A DNA stretch of 64,000 nt from Prorocentrum cordatum (GCA_963575745.1 CAUYUJ010014327.1:429247-493246), one strand, 5' to 3'. Counted from the first letter of the stretch, positions 1 to 10,544 are shown. Numbers and translations: made by a program. Notes: generated by a model from the sequence alone, not told the origin.

Positions 1-78
1 GGCGCAGGTGTCGCTGGGCCGTCCATGCTCCGGCTGCTGGCGGAGGTGCGCGCGGCGCGCGAGGCGCGACGCGGCTGC

Positions 79-1170
79 TCACGACATGACGATGAAGGGG
101 TACTCGCCCAGGCCCCACGCGGTGCGGCCGCCAGTGCTCTTGTACTGGTAGGCCCAGCCCCAGGTGTTGGAGCAGCGGTAGGCGATGTCTCCGCTGTGCC
201 CGTCGGTGGAGAGGAATCCTGGGTCGGCGGCCGCCGGCGCCGACACGAACCGCGTGTACTTGGTCACCCCGGACGCGCGTCCGTTCAAGGCGACCACTAG
301 GGCGTCGATGCCAGCGATGCCAGAATGCGACGCGTCGCCGGTGACGTAAACGGGCATCCCGTCCAGGCCAGTCGTGTACGTCGCAGTCGGCGCGTCGGTG
401 ACGATCACGGCGGAGACAAGCTCCGGGTAGGTGGTCGCAAACGACAGTGCGCCAACGCCACCCTCAGAGGTGCCACTCACGATGACCTTCTCCGCGTCGC
501 CGTTGAAGTACTCGATGACGTACTTCGTGATGTCCTTGGCCTTGAGCAGACAATCGGCGGTCCATCCTGGGGTCGCGCTTCCCGTCCAACACTGGGGCAT
601 GACGACCACGCCAGGGAACGTGTCGGCAAACGTGCAATCGGCCATGGGGCACCCCGTATCCTCTGTCGTACCTGCCGAGTAATACGGCGAGGAGGCTGTC
701 TCGGAGTACGCCGTGGAATACGACCCGTCGAGGCACCAGCAGGAGCGGTTGTCGAAGGATTGGCTCTGGTTCCTGGCCAGCATTCTGGCGAACCCCTGCG
801 AGTTCTTCAGGGTCCACTTGCGCTCCCCGTGGCTGTGCAAGTCGAGGTGCACTGGGTACGGATACAGCGAGTTGTTGTTCCACGTAGGGGGGAGGTACAG
901 CTGGTACGCCATGCCACCGATGGAGGTCATGAGACGGCGAGCGCCCAGACCCGCCTCGGGGAACGTGATGGGGTCTGGCTCCTTCCACTCCGACTGAGTG
1001 GAGAAGTTCCAAGCGACAGAGCACGCATCCGCCACGGACATGGGCGGGCCCAGCCTCGTCTCGCTCCACTGCATGATCCTGGCTGTGCCCGGGATCTCAT
1101 CGCTGCGCGCCACGAGGGAGGCCGCGCCGTTCACCAGCGCTGCCGAGACGACCGCGCGCCCATAACCCAT
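79..1170 (-). CDS. Probable secreted alpha/beta-hydrolase (serine esterase/peptidase-like)
   Basis: A single open frame of 363 codons from the ATG at 1170, ending at the TGA at 79-81. It reads as an alpha/beta hydrolase of the esterase/predicted-peptidase type. The nucleophile elbow is G-T-S-E-G with Ser at about residue 235, followed by a helix and T-Y-P-E-L. The acid is probably the Asp in V-T-G-D-A-S (about 279) and the base the His in D-G-H-S-G-D (about 325). An oxyanion-type D-L-H-S-H-G-E lies near 110-116. The N-terminus M-G-Y-G-R followed by about 16 small hydrophobic residues resembles a signal peptide, and the Cys-rich middle fits an extracellular enzyme. The frame is open for 31 more codons upstream to a TTG at 1263, but a TGA precedes that and no upstream in-frame ATG exists. 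I therefore chose the ATG at 1170, which sits in a good context (cagccATGG). The substrate cannot be read from sequence. All catalytic residues appear intact. Confidence 0.8.
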   Translation of the reverse strand: MGYGRAVVSAALVNGAASLVARSDEIPGTARIMQWSETRLGPPMSVADACSVAWNFSTQSEWKEPDPITFPEAGLGARRLMTSIGGMAYQLYLPPTWNNNSLYPYPVHLDLHSHGERKWTLKNSQGFARMLARNQSQSFDNRSCWCLDGSYSTAYSETASSPYYSAGTTEDTGCPMADCTFADTFPGVVVMPQCWTGSATPGWTADCLLKAKDITKYVIEYFNGDAEKVIVSGTSEGGVGALSFATTYPELVSAVIVTDAPTATYTTGLDGMPVYVTGDASHSGIAGIDALVVALNGRASGVTKYTRFVSAPAAADPGFLSTDGHSGDIAYRCSNTWGWAYQYKSTGGRTAWGLGEYPFIVMS

Positions 1171-1215
1171 GGCTGGGACGGAGGGGAGAGCTACGTGTAG
1201 GAGGAACAAGTGTAA
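1171..1215 (-). promoter_or_regulatory. Candidate splice acceptor (spliced leader or cis) upstream of the esterase
   Basis: On the minus strand the bases just before the esterase ATG form a pyrimidine-rich run (ctctcccctccgtcccag) ending in CAG two bases before the start codon. Dinoflagellate mRNAs receive a spliced leader by trans-splicing at such sites. The site explains why the 31 upstream codons need not be translated. The leader itself is not encoded here. Confidence 0.4.
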
Positions 1216-1263
1216 AGTAAGACGCACGGTTCTGTGCACAGCCTGAGCCCCCACCGGCTTCAA

Positions 1264-1508
1264 CCTTCATGTGTACGGACTGGAGCTGGCATGCCATCAC
1301 TACAGGCTCCAGATCTGATTGCGTCAACTTTTGCCGAGCTTCAGCTAGAACCAGAAGTGAAACTGCACTTGCTGACTTAAGCCTCCGGCGGTTGAGTCTC
1401 CACCGAGTTCCGCCGAAGGGAAAGTGTCAACCTTTCGTTCCGCCCAGGTTGAGGCCTTCCCTGGGATGGAACATGTGAACCTGCTCCCAAGACTGGACGA
1501 TCGTCCAC
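1264..1508. other. Esterase upstream region, no recognisable gene
   Basis: Mixed-composition DNA upstream of the esterase start. I see no conserved element other than the acceptor-like tract, and no TATA-like or TTTT-box motif convincing enough to call. Confidence 0.4.
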
Positions 1509-1586
1509 GTCCTCCTCCTCCTCCTCCTCCTCCTCCTCCTCCTCCTCCTCCTTCTCGTCCTCCTCCTCCTCCTCCTACTCCTCCTT
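1509..1586 (+). repeat. (TCC)n microsatellite
   Basis: Near-pure CTC/TCC trinucleotide tract with a few interruptions. It continues into a longer pyrimidine-rich stretch to about 1640 that ends cctccaccag, a good 3' splice-site consensus on the + strand. Poly-Pro/Ser/Leu frames across it are compositional. Confidence 0.9.
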
Positions 1587-1640
1587 TTGCCCAACCCTCC
1601 GCTTCTCGCTTCATCCTCCTGATCCTTCTCCTACCTCCAC

Positions 1641-3204
1641 CAGAAGAGGACACAGAAAGAAGGAATAGAGAGGAAGAGGAACACGGCAAAGGATGATTGA
1701 GAGGACAGTGACGCTCCGAACGCACGCAGACACACTGGAAAGCCAGAGGGACCTGCGAACGCCTTCGATCACATCCAAAATAGTGGGAGCAAGAGGGGGA
1801 GGTTGAAGACACTGCAGGAAGCACCGATGTTTCCCGCAGGCGAAGAGCGTCGGTGGCGCTAGGATCAGGACCGTGTCGGGCTCGGGAACCTGTGCCTCAC
1901 AAGGGCGTCGAAAATCGCACAGCATCGCCGACGCCGGAGAATCAGGCTTGGAGGCGGCCAGGGGGTCTGGACTGGTTGGGGCACGAGAGAATCAGTCTGG
2001 AGGGGGGGTGAAGCCAAACCTGGACCCCTCCTGGGGTCCATCTGGCGCAGTTGTTCATCCCAAATCCGCTTGAGACGGTAAAGGCTGAAAAGGCAAAAAA
2101 GCCTTCCCGGACCCAGAACCTCGAAGCTGCCCGCCCTTCCTGCTGGCCGGAACCAGTGCTGGTCCACCTCAGACCCCAGACGGCTCCGAAACTCTGTGTT
2201 CCGCAGGGCAATTGCACCGCATCACCAAAGAACGTGCGACGCCAGAGAGAATCGGGCCACGGACCTCGCGACACCGCCAGCACATCCGGTAATGCGCCGA
2301 GGCCCTCTGGCCTGTTCTACTCTCTCTCTCTCTCTCTCCGCTTGGGAGGCCTGAGCCAATGCAAACAGGCAGCTCCCTGACCCCGGGAGCCTTAGACAAG
2401 GTGACGAACATTGGCATAAAAATGAATTGTCGAAGGCCCGCGCGGATTTCTGGGGTAGGCGCTGAGGCCCCCTGGCGGCGCCTCTGCCACATCCCCTGGC
2501 GCGCTCCGCGCGCCAGGGAAGGGGGGGCCTGCAGCGCCGATCCGAGAAGTTCATGCGGAGCACCGAAAGCTTATGTTTATGTCACTGCTTGTTTCCCGAT
2601 GAGAAACGGATGGCCCCTGAACAGCACCAAGGCTACCTGGCTCTGCTGGAGTGGCCTTCTCAGACGGGGTCAACTCTGTCAGAGCCGAGCGCCGCACACC
2701 GTCTGCGAGGCGGGGGGGGCTTTCTCAGAAGGCCGCTCCCTGACCGTGCCCCCTCCTACGTTCGGGCCGGGCGAAAGGGGAGGATAGCAAAGGGGGGGTT
2801 TGAGAATCAGCTCACGTAACTGATTTTCCCGGCGCCGCCCGGCGCCGATGTATCGAGGAGTGGGCACGGCGGCGGGGCCGAAACCAGCTGCATGCAGCAG
2901 ATTTCGAAACCCTCCCTGTCCCTATCCCCCCCTTCGTCCGGCCCGATACGTGCCCCCAACTCCTTCTGGCATGGAGGAAACGGGTCCATGGATCACGGTG
3001 CCGTTCCACAAGATGAGCTCTTCGTTTTAAGCCGTCTTTGGGCGTTCCCCGGGCTCGTGGATGCGAGGGATGCGAGGCAGGGACGTCCCCGACCACCGCC
3101 AGGGAGGTCCCCTCTTGGAGACCTCTTAGGGGATCTCGGCAGGCGGTGGACATGGATATGTTCCCCCCCCCCCCCCTTGAGTTGGCGGCGCGCGGAGGGG
3201 CGTT
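1641..3204. other. Unassigned GC-rich region
   Basis: About 1.5 kb with no ORF showing a recognisable domain. It contains a (TC)n run at 2320-2338, a few lines that recur near 9.67-9.78 kb (the phrase gcgctccgcgcgccaggga at about 2500 and a similar one at about 9700), and homopolymer G runs. I see nothing else supportable. Confidence 0.4.
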
Positions 3205-3376
3205 AGGGGGAGGTCAGGCCTGTCCCCCTACAGGCGGATTGTGGGCGAAACATTAAAAATAAAAAAGAAATCAAAAAAAAACTCCTCGAATGCTTAAAAA
3301 TAGTCAAAAAATCCCCTGACTATTAATTGACTATTTTTGAATCTGCCTCCTGTAAGGGGACAGGCCCGACTTAAGG
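3205..3376. mobile_element. Short TIR element, family A, copy 1
   Basis: A 160-170 bp non-coding element. Its terminal inverted repeat is about 30 bp, consensus TTAAGTCGGGCCTGTCC then CCTACAGG-GG-ATT. The interior is strikingly AT-rich (poly-A runs and gactattaattgactattttt) in a GC-rich neighbourhood. The left arm is at 3211 and the right arm ends at 3372. The flanks ccccctaac and cccccaac (minus sense) look like a target-site duplication. Related copies are at 10381, 15729 and 37626. Confidence 0.75.
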
Positions 3377-4229
3377 TTGGGGGCGCCTTCTCAGAGGCAG
3401 CCTCCTTGCGAAAAGCCTTCCCCCCCTCCTCCTAACCTTCCTCTGCGCGTGGCCGACCTTCCTAGCCTTCGCCCCTCCTCCAAATCTCCTAACCCTCCTC
3501 GAATCTGTCAGTACCCACCGCCTGCCGAGGTCCCTGAAGATCGATCCCTCGGGGCGGTGGTCCTGGACCAGTCCCCGCCTCGGAGTGGAGGGCCCCAGGT
3601 GGCCGATCCCGACACCCCCCATCCCTTAACTCCGGCGCTGAGAAAAAGTTGCACCATCGCGAGAAGCAACCAGAAGGGGCAACGATGAAGGGGGGCACTG
3701 GCACAGGGGCGGACACATCGCCCTGCAATCGGCGATACATCGCCGACAGACCGTCGATATGCCCCCGATCGTGGATCGTGAATGCGCCCGTTCCTGGGCA
3801 AGTTGGGGGGGCTATCGGGCCCCTGTCGGCGATCAATGAGCGATTCGGGGTCGACGGGCCCCCCCCCTTATGGCTGCCCCCCCCTGTCGTTGCCCCTGCC
3901 ACCACCGGAATCCTGGACCCCATCTTGCTGCTGCATGCTTCGAGCCGCCATGATCTGTGAGGGCTCCACGGCCCGGGGCGGGGCAGAATCGCCCGCCTCG
4001 AAGCAACGCGGGGCCACGTCCTCGGGGCCCTTCTGCGAGATCCGTCCCCTTCCCAGCGCACTCTTTGGGTCTGCGGCCGCTCGACTCAAGCAGCGCTCGA
4101 GCACTGGAGGGGCGCTTCCGAGGCGAGTTGAAGCACTGAAGCAGGCACGGCGGGCGGCGGAGGGGGGCGCGGGGGAAGATGAGACCGAGCTCAGGATGGC
4201 GGCGAGCGAGGGGGGGGAAAGGAGAAGAA
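3377..4229. other. Unassigned region with ATCGCCGA-type motifs
   Basis: No gene recognised. It contains dispersed ggcgatacatcgccgac phrases at about 3730-3760 that resemble the interior of the GATGCAT hairpin family, and several homopolymer C/G runs. Confidence 0.35.
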
Positions 4230-4375
4230 GGCCTTCTCAAAGGCCGCGGGGCTTCTCAGAAGCCCTCGCGCCTTCTGAGAATCTGTTTCTGTCTTCGGGG
4301 AAAGCTTCGAATATGGAACACTTCTCGGAAGGCCGGGGGGGCTTCCGACCCTTCTGAGAAGGCCTTCCCCCCCTG
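4230..4375. repeat. Cluster of CTTCTCAGAAGG-type short palindromes
   Basis: Several copies of a 10-14 bp near-palindrome (cttctcagaagc, cttctgagaaggcc, cttctcggaaggcc) within 145 bp. The same motif cluster recurs near 2735, 3390 and 8495-8560. Function unknown; it may mark a further decayed repeat family. Confidence 0.5.
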
Positions 4376-4440
4376 ACTTCCCCTCCTCGCCCGCCGCCGA
4401 TCAGAACATGCCGTCCTTGTGCGCGAGTGCCGGAGGTCTG

Positions 4441-4602
4441 CACCTCCTCTTCTTCTTTTTCCTCCTCCTCCTCCTCCTCCTCGTTCCATCCTCCCTCCTC
4501 CTCCTCCTCGTCCTCCTCCTCGTCCTCCTCCTCTCCTCTCCTCCTCCTCCTCGTCCTCCTCCTGTCCTCCTCCTCCTCGTCCTCCTCCTCGTCCTCGTCC
4601 TC

Positions 4603-4644
<42 letters not shown>

Positions 4645-4683
4645 CTCCTCCTCCTCCTCCTCCTCCTCCTCCTCCTCCTCCAT
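4441..4683 (+). repeat. (TCC)n / (TCG) interrupted microsatellite
   Basis: About 240 bp of CTC/TCC units with interspersed TCG. It is followed at once by ttcttctccttatag, a textbook 3' splice site, after which the frame D-I-S-S-L-S-H-P-E-A-S-F ends at a stop near 4736. This is compatible with a short last exon, but it is unsupported otherwise. Confidence 0.85.
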
Positions 4684-4800
4684 TTCTTCTCCTTATAGAT
4701 ATCTCCTCCCTGTCGCACCCCGAGGCCAGTTTCTAGGGCGGGCCGGGCGTTTCGCCTGAGTTCCTCACCATGTATGACCCTGAAGCTTACAAAGTGGCAA

Positions 4801-5232
4801 CAGTTTCACGAATTGAGGGCGGGTGGCTTTCAAAATGTGGCTCTCGCCTTAGCGCCGCGCACATATGTTTTAAAACTTTGCAAGAGCAGCGTCACGAATT
4901 GAGGGCGGGTGGTTGTCAAAATGTGGCTCTCGCCTTAGCGCCGCGCACATTCGTTTTCAAACATGTGCAAGAGTTTCACGGACTGAGGGCGGGTGGCTTT
5001 CAAAATGTGGCTCTCGCCTTAGCGCCGCGCACATTCGTTTTTAAATATCGCAAGAGTTTCACGGAATGAGGGCGGGTGGCTTTCAAAATGTGGCTCTCAC
5101 CTTAGCGCCGCGCACATGCGTTTCAAAACATCGGAAGAATTTCACGTATCGAGGGCGGTTCCTTTTCAAAATGTGGCTCTCGCCTTAGCGCCGCGCACAT
5201 TCTTTTTCAACATTTGCAAGAGTTTCACGGAT
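4801..5232 (+). repeat. 83-86 bp tandem repeat array, five units plus partial
   Basis: Units begin at TTTCACG at about 4807, 4893, 4977, 5060, 5143 and 5226, giving periods of 86, 84, 83, 83 and 83. Each unit carries GAGGGCGGGTGGCTTTCAA, AATGTGGCTCTCGCCTTAG and CGCCGCGCACAT, then a more variable AT-rich 20 bp. The period is not a constant multiple of three, so the overlapping frames are unlikely to be protein-coding. Confidence 0.92.
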
Positions 5233-5569
5233 TCCCATGGTCAACGTACCAGAAATGGCGTTCGGGAAAGATTCAGGATTATGCGGGCGCAACAGTTATG
5301 CTGATTCGCTGTGTTGAGATCCCGAAAAGGGAACGCTGGCATGATTCTGGATCGTCCAGACGCAGCAGTCAGGTTGATACTTGTCGTTGAACTCCCAACA
5401 ACAATGTTTTGGCACGCTTCAGGATCTTCAAACTGTTGTCTTCCAACGAGGCTGTTCCCTCAATTGAAATGTACCGTTCTAGGGGCCTATGAAGAGGGAG
5501 CTTGGAGGGAGAGTTAGTTCCAAAATCGTTGATGACTCCTGGGTTTCCACTGGTCCTCCTCCTCCCCTC
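5233..5569. other. Unassigned spacer
   Basis: Moderate-GC DNA between the 83-86 bp array and the next (TCC)n tract. No ORF or motif I can name. Confidence 0.4.
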
Positions 5570-5752
5570 CCCATCCTCCTCCTCCTCCTCCTCCTCCTCC
5601 TCCTCCTCCTCTCTCCTCCTCCTCCTCCCTCCTCCTCCTCTCCTCCTCTCCTCCTCCTCCTCCTCCTCCTCCTCCTCCTCCTCCTCCTCCTCCTCCTCCT
5701 CCTCCTCCTCCTCCTCCTCCCCCTCCTCTTCCTCCTCCTCCTCCCCCTCCAC
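5570..5752 (+). repeat. (TCC)n microsatellite
   Basis: About 180 bp of CTC/TCC units with rare interruptions. The complementary reading gives poly-Glu/Arg/Gly frames that are not genes. Confidence 0.92.
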
Positions 5753-5894
5753 CCAAGCACAACCCACTCTCTGCTGTGCACGACCGGGCCTGGGCGGGCG
5801 CTGCCGCGCCGACGTGCGGCCCGCCGTCCGCGCCGCGCACGAGCTCCTCGCGCGAGGCCGGCCGGGCACCCCTCGCTCGCCCGCCCGCCCTCAG

Positions 5895-5952
5895 AAGCAC
5901 GGGCCGGCCAAGGTGCTGGGGCTCGCTCGGGTCTCGGACTGGCCCGGGGGCG
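5895..5952 (+). other. Candidate internal exon (58 nt)
   Basis: The + strand has a pyrimidine-rich run ending in cgcccgccctcag at 5894 and a gtaac donor at 5953. The 58 nt between read K-H-G-P-A-K-V-L-G-L-A-R-V-S-D-W-P-G-G in one frame. The two splice signals are the only evidence, and no partner exon is identified. Confidence 0.2.
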
Positions 5953-5968
5953 GTAACAAGCGCCCCGT

Positions 5969-6197
5969 AGATGAGGTCCGAGTAGATGATGTCGGAAGGT
6001 CGCGGCGCATCGCCGATACATCGGCGATGCATCGGCGATGCATCGGCGATGCACCGGCGATGCATCGTCGACGTCGGCGATGCATCGGCAACGTCGACGC
6101 GAAGCAAAGCGGGCTGCACATCGAGCCGCATCGGTGATGCACCGGCGATGCGGCGCGATCCTCCGACCCCATCTGCTCTACATCCGACCCCACCTCA
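5969..6197. mobile_element. GATGCAT-rich hairpin element (family B), copy 1
   Basis: A non-autonomous element whose ends are inverted repeats of TAGATGGGGTCGGAGCAGA, then TGGGGTCGGAGGATCG and CCGCATCGCCGATGCATC. Here the left arm is diverged (gtagatgaggtccgagtaga). The interior is a run of atcggcgatgca units plus a shared block gcgaagcaaagcgggctgcacatcgagccgc, also present in the copy at 15329. Confidence 0.75.
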
Positions 6198-7862
6198 ACG
6201 GCCTGGAGAAAAGTAGATCCGTGTCCGCGGCCCCGCGGGCCGGGCCTCTGAGCCGCGACCTTGCGGATGCCGGGCGTCTTTCCGCGCGTGCCCCGCGCGG
6301 AGCGTGCCCGTCGTGCGACCGCGTGTCCGCGGGACCGCGCCCCAGAGAGTCCAGACCGCGAGGGAGCGGGTGTGGATCTGCTCGTCGCTCGCTACCCGCG
6401 CCGCGCGCGAGGCATCACAGGTTTGCGTGGCAGTGCGCACAGGTGCCGCCCCTCCCTGCTTGACGGGTGCGGGCCTCGTCCCTCGTCCCTGCCTCCTCGC
6501 ACTGGCGTGTCTTGTCGCTGCTGCCCACCGCCTCATCCACCAGGGGCCCGCTCCCATCCGAGCAAGGGTTCGTGGGCCTCCTCCTCCTCCTGCGACGCGG
6601 ACAGTCACGACGGGAGCGTTTTTCCAAATTTCCACCTGCGAAGGCCCTCACTGGGCACTGGGACGAGCCTCCGGGGAGCCACGCTGCGAAAAAAAACGCG
6701 ACGAAGGATGTCTGGATGACCTGCCAGGCCCCAGCCCAGGCCCCCACAGAGCGGCGAAGAAGAAGAGGAATAAGAATACGAATAATCTCCACACCAACAA
6801 CGAAACACCTAGTGATACTAGCAATACTCCCAATATTAAGTAGACCAAGGACTTACCTACTAATAGGCTCAATGATGACACGCGCTACGTCAAAGCACGG
6901 AAGCAAATTTGGGGTGCGGCGAGCGATCTGGGCCAAACCACCAGCCCCACAGCGCAGAGGAGGAGGGGGAGGGGGAGGGCAATGAGGGGGATCCTTGGGC
7001 GAGAGGGACCTGCTCAGGGGGGAAGAACATCAAGCTGAAATCGTTGGTACGCTGGCCGTGGCGACGATAAGACTCGGGGAGCCTGAAACAGTGTCTAGAC
7101 ATGCATCCTAGAATCTGGTCTGAGACGACGGCAGGGAGCAATGATCAGATAAAGTCGGGCAAAGACACATTCGGAATTTCAGTTTTTTGACGGTCCTGGG
7201 TCTCAGAACTGGCCTCCAGAGGCCAAACACTTCAACAGGAACTAGCCGTCGCCATTTTCTCTTGCCGCCTGGATCTGCGGGGACCTCGAACCAGGGCTCG
7301 GCCTGAACGGTGTCTGGCCGATTTCGTGGGCCGCTTTCGTTTCGACTTCGTTTTGCAGCAAGGGCGGAACGATGACAAACCGATGTAGAACGTCACTCGT
7401 GCCCTAGGCCTCACCATGATATCATGTAAACTGGAACTCGACGCATTTCTCGTTGCGCGAGCGCGCACGCGCTCTAGCGTGCAGATTCATTCCAACAAGC
7501 CAATGGGGGATGGCCAATTCAGCTCGGAATACCGATAGGTGACACCCAACTCTACCACATGGATTCTAAAGGCCTCACAATAACCTGTTGCATTGTGCCA
7601 CGATGCGCTTTCCTCATGCATCGCACGTACGCGCGCGAGGAATAATGAAACCACGTGGTGCAAAAAAAATGTCACGCTGAGGCCCTCAGAATACGAATGG
7701 CACACTGGAATGTCACAAGTCAGCACTCGAGGCTAATCGGGCCATCGTCTGTTGACGTTTGCATCGCGAGCGCGCACGCGCTCGCGAGGGCACGCGCGAG
7801 CAGTGCGCAAAGCGCATCGTAGCGCAATGCATCGTTTCGCGGTGAGGGGGTAGGAAGGATGT
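6198..7862. other. Unassigned region
   Basis: 1.6 kb without a recognisable gene. It includes a phrase at 6680-6715 (ctgcgaaaaaaaacgcgacg, then aaggatg) that reappears in reverse complement at about 14170-14205 and in altered form at about 11620-11645, so a decayed dispersed repeat is likely. A few GC-rich open frames show no domain. Confidence 0.4.
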
Positions 7863-8230
7863 ATGAAGGAAGCAGCAGGAGGTAGGAAGAAGCAGGAGGT
7901 AGGAAGAATAGGAGGTATGAAGCAGGAGGTAGGAAGGGGAAGAGGAGAGGGGGGGAGAGAGAGAGGAGGGAGGAGGAGAGGAGAGGAGGAGGAAGGAGGA
8001 GGAGGAGGTGAAGGAGGAGGAGGAGGAGGAGGGGAGGAGAAGGAGGAGCAGGAGGAGGAGGAGGGAGAAGAGAAGAGATGAGGAGGAGAGGAGGAGGAGA
8101 GGAGGAGAGAGAGGAGAAGAGGAGAAGAGAGGAGGAGGAGGAGGAGGAGGGGAGGAGGAGGAGGAGGAGGAGGGAGGAGGAGGAGGAGGAGGAGGAGGGA
8201 GGAGGGAAGAGGCCGCGGAGCAAGGAGGAG
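7863..8230 (-). repeat. (GGA)n tract with an AGCAGGAGGTAGGAAG lead-in
   Basis: Purine-only on the + strand for more than 300 bp. It opens with four or five imperfect copies of a 16 bp agcaggaggtaggaag unit (7866-7940) and passes into (GGA)n. The pyrimidine strand is the minus strand. Confidence 0.92.
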
Positions 8231-9283
8231 AGACAAGAGGAGGAGGGATACCCCGCAGATGCTGGCAGCGGAGCGGCGCGCGCAACGTCCTGGCCGCAGC
8301 ACCGCCAGAACGACAGGTCGGCCTCTCGCGGGGCACGCCGGCCGCAGGGGCGCCGCAGTCGGCGCCGGCACCGTCGCCGACGGGGGGGCCCAAGACGGAC
8401 GGTACGCGCCACGCCACGTCGAAAAGTTGGCGCCGTCGCCGACGGGGATCGGCGGCGAGAGAGGGGGTGATGCGAGAAGGAGAAGCAGGGGAGAGGCCTT
8501 CTCAGAAGGCGGCAGGGCCTCGCAGAGGCCCCGTGGCCTTGCGAGAAGTGTTCGCAGTTTCCGCTTCCGCTCAATAACTTTGGCAAGATTTGAGCTAGAG
8601 ACTTCAAACTTGGTACACTGTTGCATTGGCACAAGGGGCTGGGTCAAGTTCTGACATCGGTCACTCGATCTTGACCGTTGACCTGGAAAACGTCCGTCTC
8701 AGACAGTCAGGAGGCTTCCGAGCCTCCGGAGCAGGCCCGCCCCCTCTCATTTGCCCCCCGCGCTGGTCGTCGAGGGGAGGCCCTGGGAAACCGAAAGGTA
8801 CCGATACCGCTACTCCACGGCCCCCTCCCAGAGTGCGTCCTGACCAGAATCTCGAAGCGAATCCAGCGGTGGTGACGAGGGTCTCCGACGAGGCGCGGAT
8901 GCGAGAACTCCGCGCGGACCTCAGAGTTTTTTTTTTTCGGTCTATGTCACTGTCCGTTCTCCTGTGACTGCCGCGTTCATGCCTTCGGCAAAAAGGCGAG
9001 AGGGGGGGGACTTTGGGCGCGGACTCGGCGGTGCATCGCGCCGACAGGGCAGCGGCGGGCCCCCGACGGTGGCCCCGCGACCGGCGTTCTCCGGGGCGGG
9101 GTCGGGCGACCCGGGCCCCACCTCCGACCTTGGCGCGACGACTGGGCGACGTGGGGGGTGGGGTCGATGGCCGCGGTGCCACCTTCCACCCGGGGCCGGG
9201 CCCTCCTGCTGTCGACCATGGCGCGTGCACAGGGGTCGATGGGCCTGCTTTCCACCACCACCACCAGGAGTTGGGGGGGGAAA
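8231..9283. other. Unassigned region
   Basis: No gene recognised. It contains the CTTCTCAGAAGG motif cluster (about 8495-8560), a T9 run near 8930 and high-GC frames without domains. Confidence 0.4.
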
Positions 9284-9365
9284 TGAGGTGGAGGAGGAGG
9301 AGGAGGAGGAGGAGGAGGAGGAGGAGGAGGAGGAGGAAGGAGAAGGAGAAGGAGGAGAGGAGAAG
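9284..9365 (-). repeat. (GGA)n microsatellite
   Basis: About 80 bp of GAG units. The flanking poly-C and (TC)n runs at 9427-9550 are also simple sequence. Confidence 0.9.
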
Positions 9366-9789
9366 CCCCCCCCTCCCCCTCCTACCGAAGGTGGCTGCGG
9401 TGGAAAACAAGCCCATCATGGGTGTGCCCCCCCCCCCCCCCAGCTCGCGAGCCGTGCTCATGTCAGGAGCGCTCGCGCCATGCGCACTCTCTTCCTCTCG
9501 CGTTCGCTCTCTCGCTCTCTCTTTCTCTCTATCTCTCTCGTTCTTTTTCTCTCGAGGCCCGTGTGGATTCATGTGCGCGAGCGGCTACGTTTCGCTCCAG
9601 ATTCGACATGCTTAGACGAAGAAGCCAAACAACTGCATCAACATCAGCTTGGGTCGGCGATCGACCCCTCTAGGCGGCTTCTGATGCGCCGCCACTGGCG
9701 CACTCCGCGCGCCAGGGAGGGGGGTCCAGCGCAGATCCAAGAAATTCGCGCGGACTTCGACGCATTACGCTTGTGCAGCATGCTCTCCC

Positions 9790-9900
9790 TCGAGCTGTGG
9801 TGGTCGTCAGCGTCGGCGTCGTCGTCGTCGGCGTCTTGGGCGCGGCCCTTGCTGCGCGCCGTCGGCGCCGTCGCCGCCGGGCCTCCAGCTGGCGCTGCCT
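9790..9900 (-). other. Candidate exon start, Arg/Gln-rich
   Basis: On the minus strand ttcctgcccccccag ends at 9901 and is a strong 3' splice site. The sequence after it reads R-Q-R-Q-L-E-A-R followed by an Arg run in one frame. Another frame is Asp/Ala-rich, so the true frame is unsettled and I cannot place the donor. Confidence 0.25.
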
Positions 9901-9939
9901 CTGGGGGGGCAGGAACAGTCCGATACCTCGACGCCTCCC

Positions 9940-10092
9940 CGACGGGGTCGGACTCGATGGGGTCGGAGGAAAGCGCCGCATCGCCGATGCATCGACGACG
10001 CGCGGGCGGCGCTCGGAGCGTATCGACCCATCCGCGACTCACAACGCGGCGAGACGGGCTCCCCTCCGACCCCATCTGCTCGGAACCCATCT
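9940..10092. mobile_element. GATGCAT hairpin element (family B), copy 2, shortened
   Basis: The left arm gacggggtcggactcgatgg at about 9941 continues into ggtcggagga and gccgcatcgccgatgcatcg. The right arm reads cccctccgaccccatctgct, then cggaacccatctg. Arms and order match copies at 5969 and 15329, but the interior is shorter and diverged. Confidence 0.65.
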
Positions 10093-10096
10093 GTTC

Positions 10097-10262
10097 GGCG
10101 GTGGACAGACCTCCCTTTCGTAAACCAGCCTCTGGTGAAAACGGCCTCCTGGGACCGAAACCGACGGACCTGGACCTGCAAAGATGACGGCCGCGACGCC
10201 CTCTCGCGAACCGAAAACGGCCAATTCGCGAATCGACGTGTCAGGGTAGGAGGTCCGTCCAC
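10097..10262 (+). mobile_element. Dispersed ~160 bp element (family C), copy 1
   Basis: Starts GGCGGTGGACAGACCTCCC and ends GTAGGAGGTCCGTCCACCC, giving a roughly 15 bp terminal inverted repeat (GGTGGAC-GACCTCC). The conserved core includes gggaccgaaaccgacggacc and gacggccgcgacgccctctc, then aaaacggccaattc. Two further copies in the same orientation are at 11375 and 19570. Confidence 0.75.
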
Positions 10263-10380
10263 CCCCGATCTATATGGGAGACTGACGCCTCCCGGGGCGC
10301 ATCCCGAACAGAGTTTTTCGAGGTGAGTCCGGCCGTGGCGACGAGGGCTCTCCAGAGCGAGCAGCGGCATTGGTATCTTT

Positions 10381-10544
10381 AGGTCGGGCCTGTCCACCTA
10401 AAGGCGAATTTTGACAGACAAATCAGGAATACTCTAAACATACCCCCAAACTACAAAAAAAATACATACTCAAGACATCGTCCTCCTCAGACTATTGCTG
10501 GACTACTTCTGGAGATTACCCCTGCAGAAGGACAGGCCCGACTT
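10381..10544. mobile_element. Short TIR element, family A, copy 2 (possible introner)
   Basis: Terminal repeats aggtcgggcctgtcc at 10381 and ggacaggcccgactt ending at 10544 flank an AT-rich middle. Read on the minus strand, the flanks are GATGCC and GATACC, a 6 bp target-site duplication with one difference. The upstream end lies at a GT (10547-10546) immediately after a coiled-coil exon candidate, and the downstream end is CCTAAAG, so the element could itself be an intron. Confidence 0.75.

Noticed and set aside
79-1263. Esterase start at the TTG at 1263
   Set aside because: Non-ATG start with a TGA two codons upstream; the ATG at 1170 has a better context, an acceptor just before it and a signal-peptide-like N-terminus.
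4801-5232. 83-86 bp array as a CRISPR array
   Set aside because: Spacers are not unique, the repeats are too long and abutting, there are no cas genes, and the genome is eukaryotic.
7713-8417. Leu/Ser-rich frames as transmembrane proteins
   Set aside because: The hydrophobic runs come from (TCC)n read in the CTC frame.
8964-10187. 407-codon plus-strand frame
   Set aside because: Runs through a (GGA)n tract and through family B; no domain, and competing frames are equally open.
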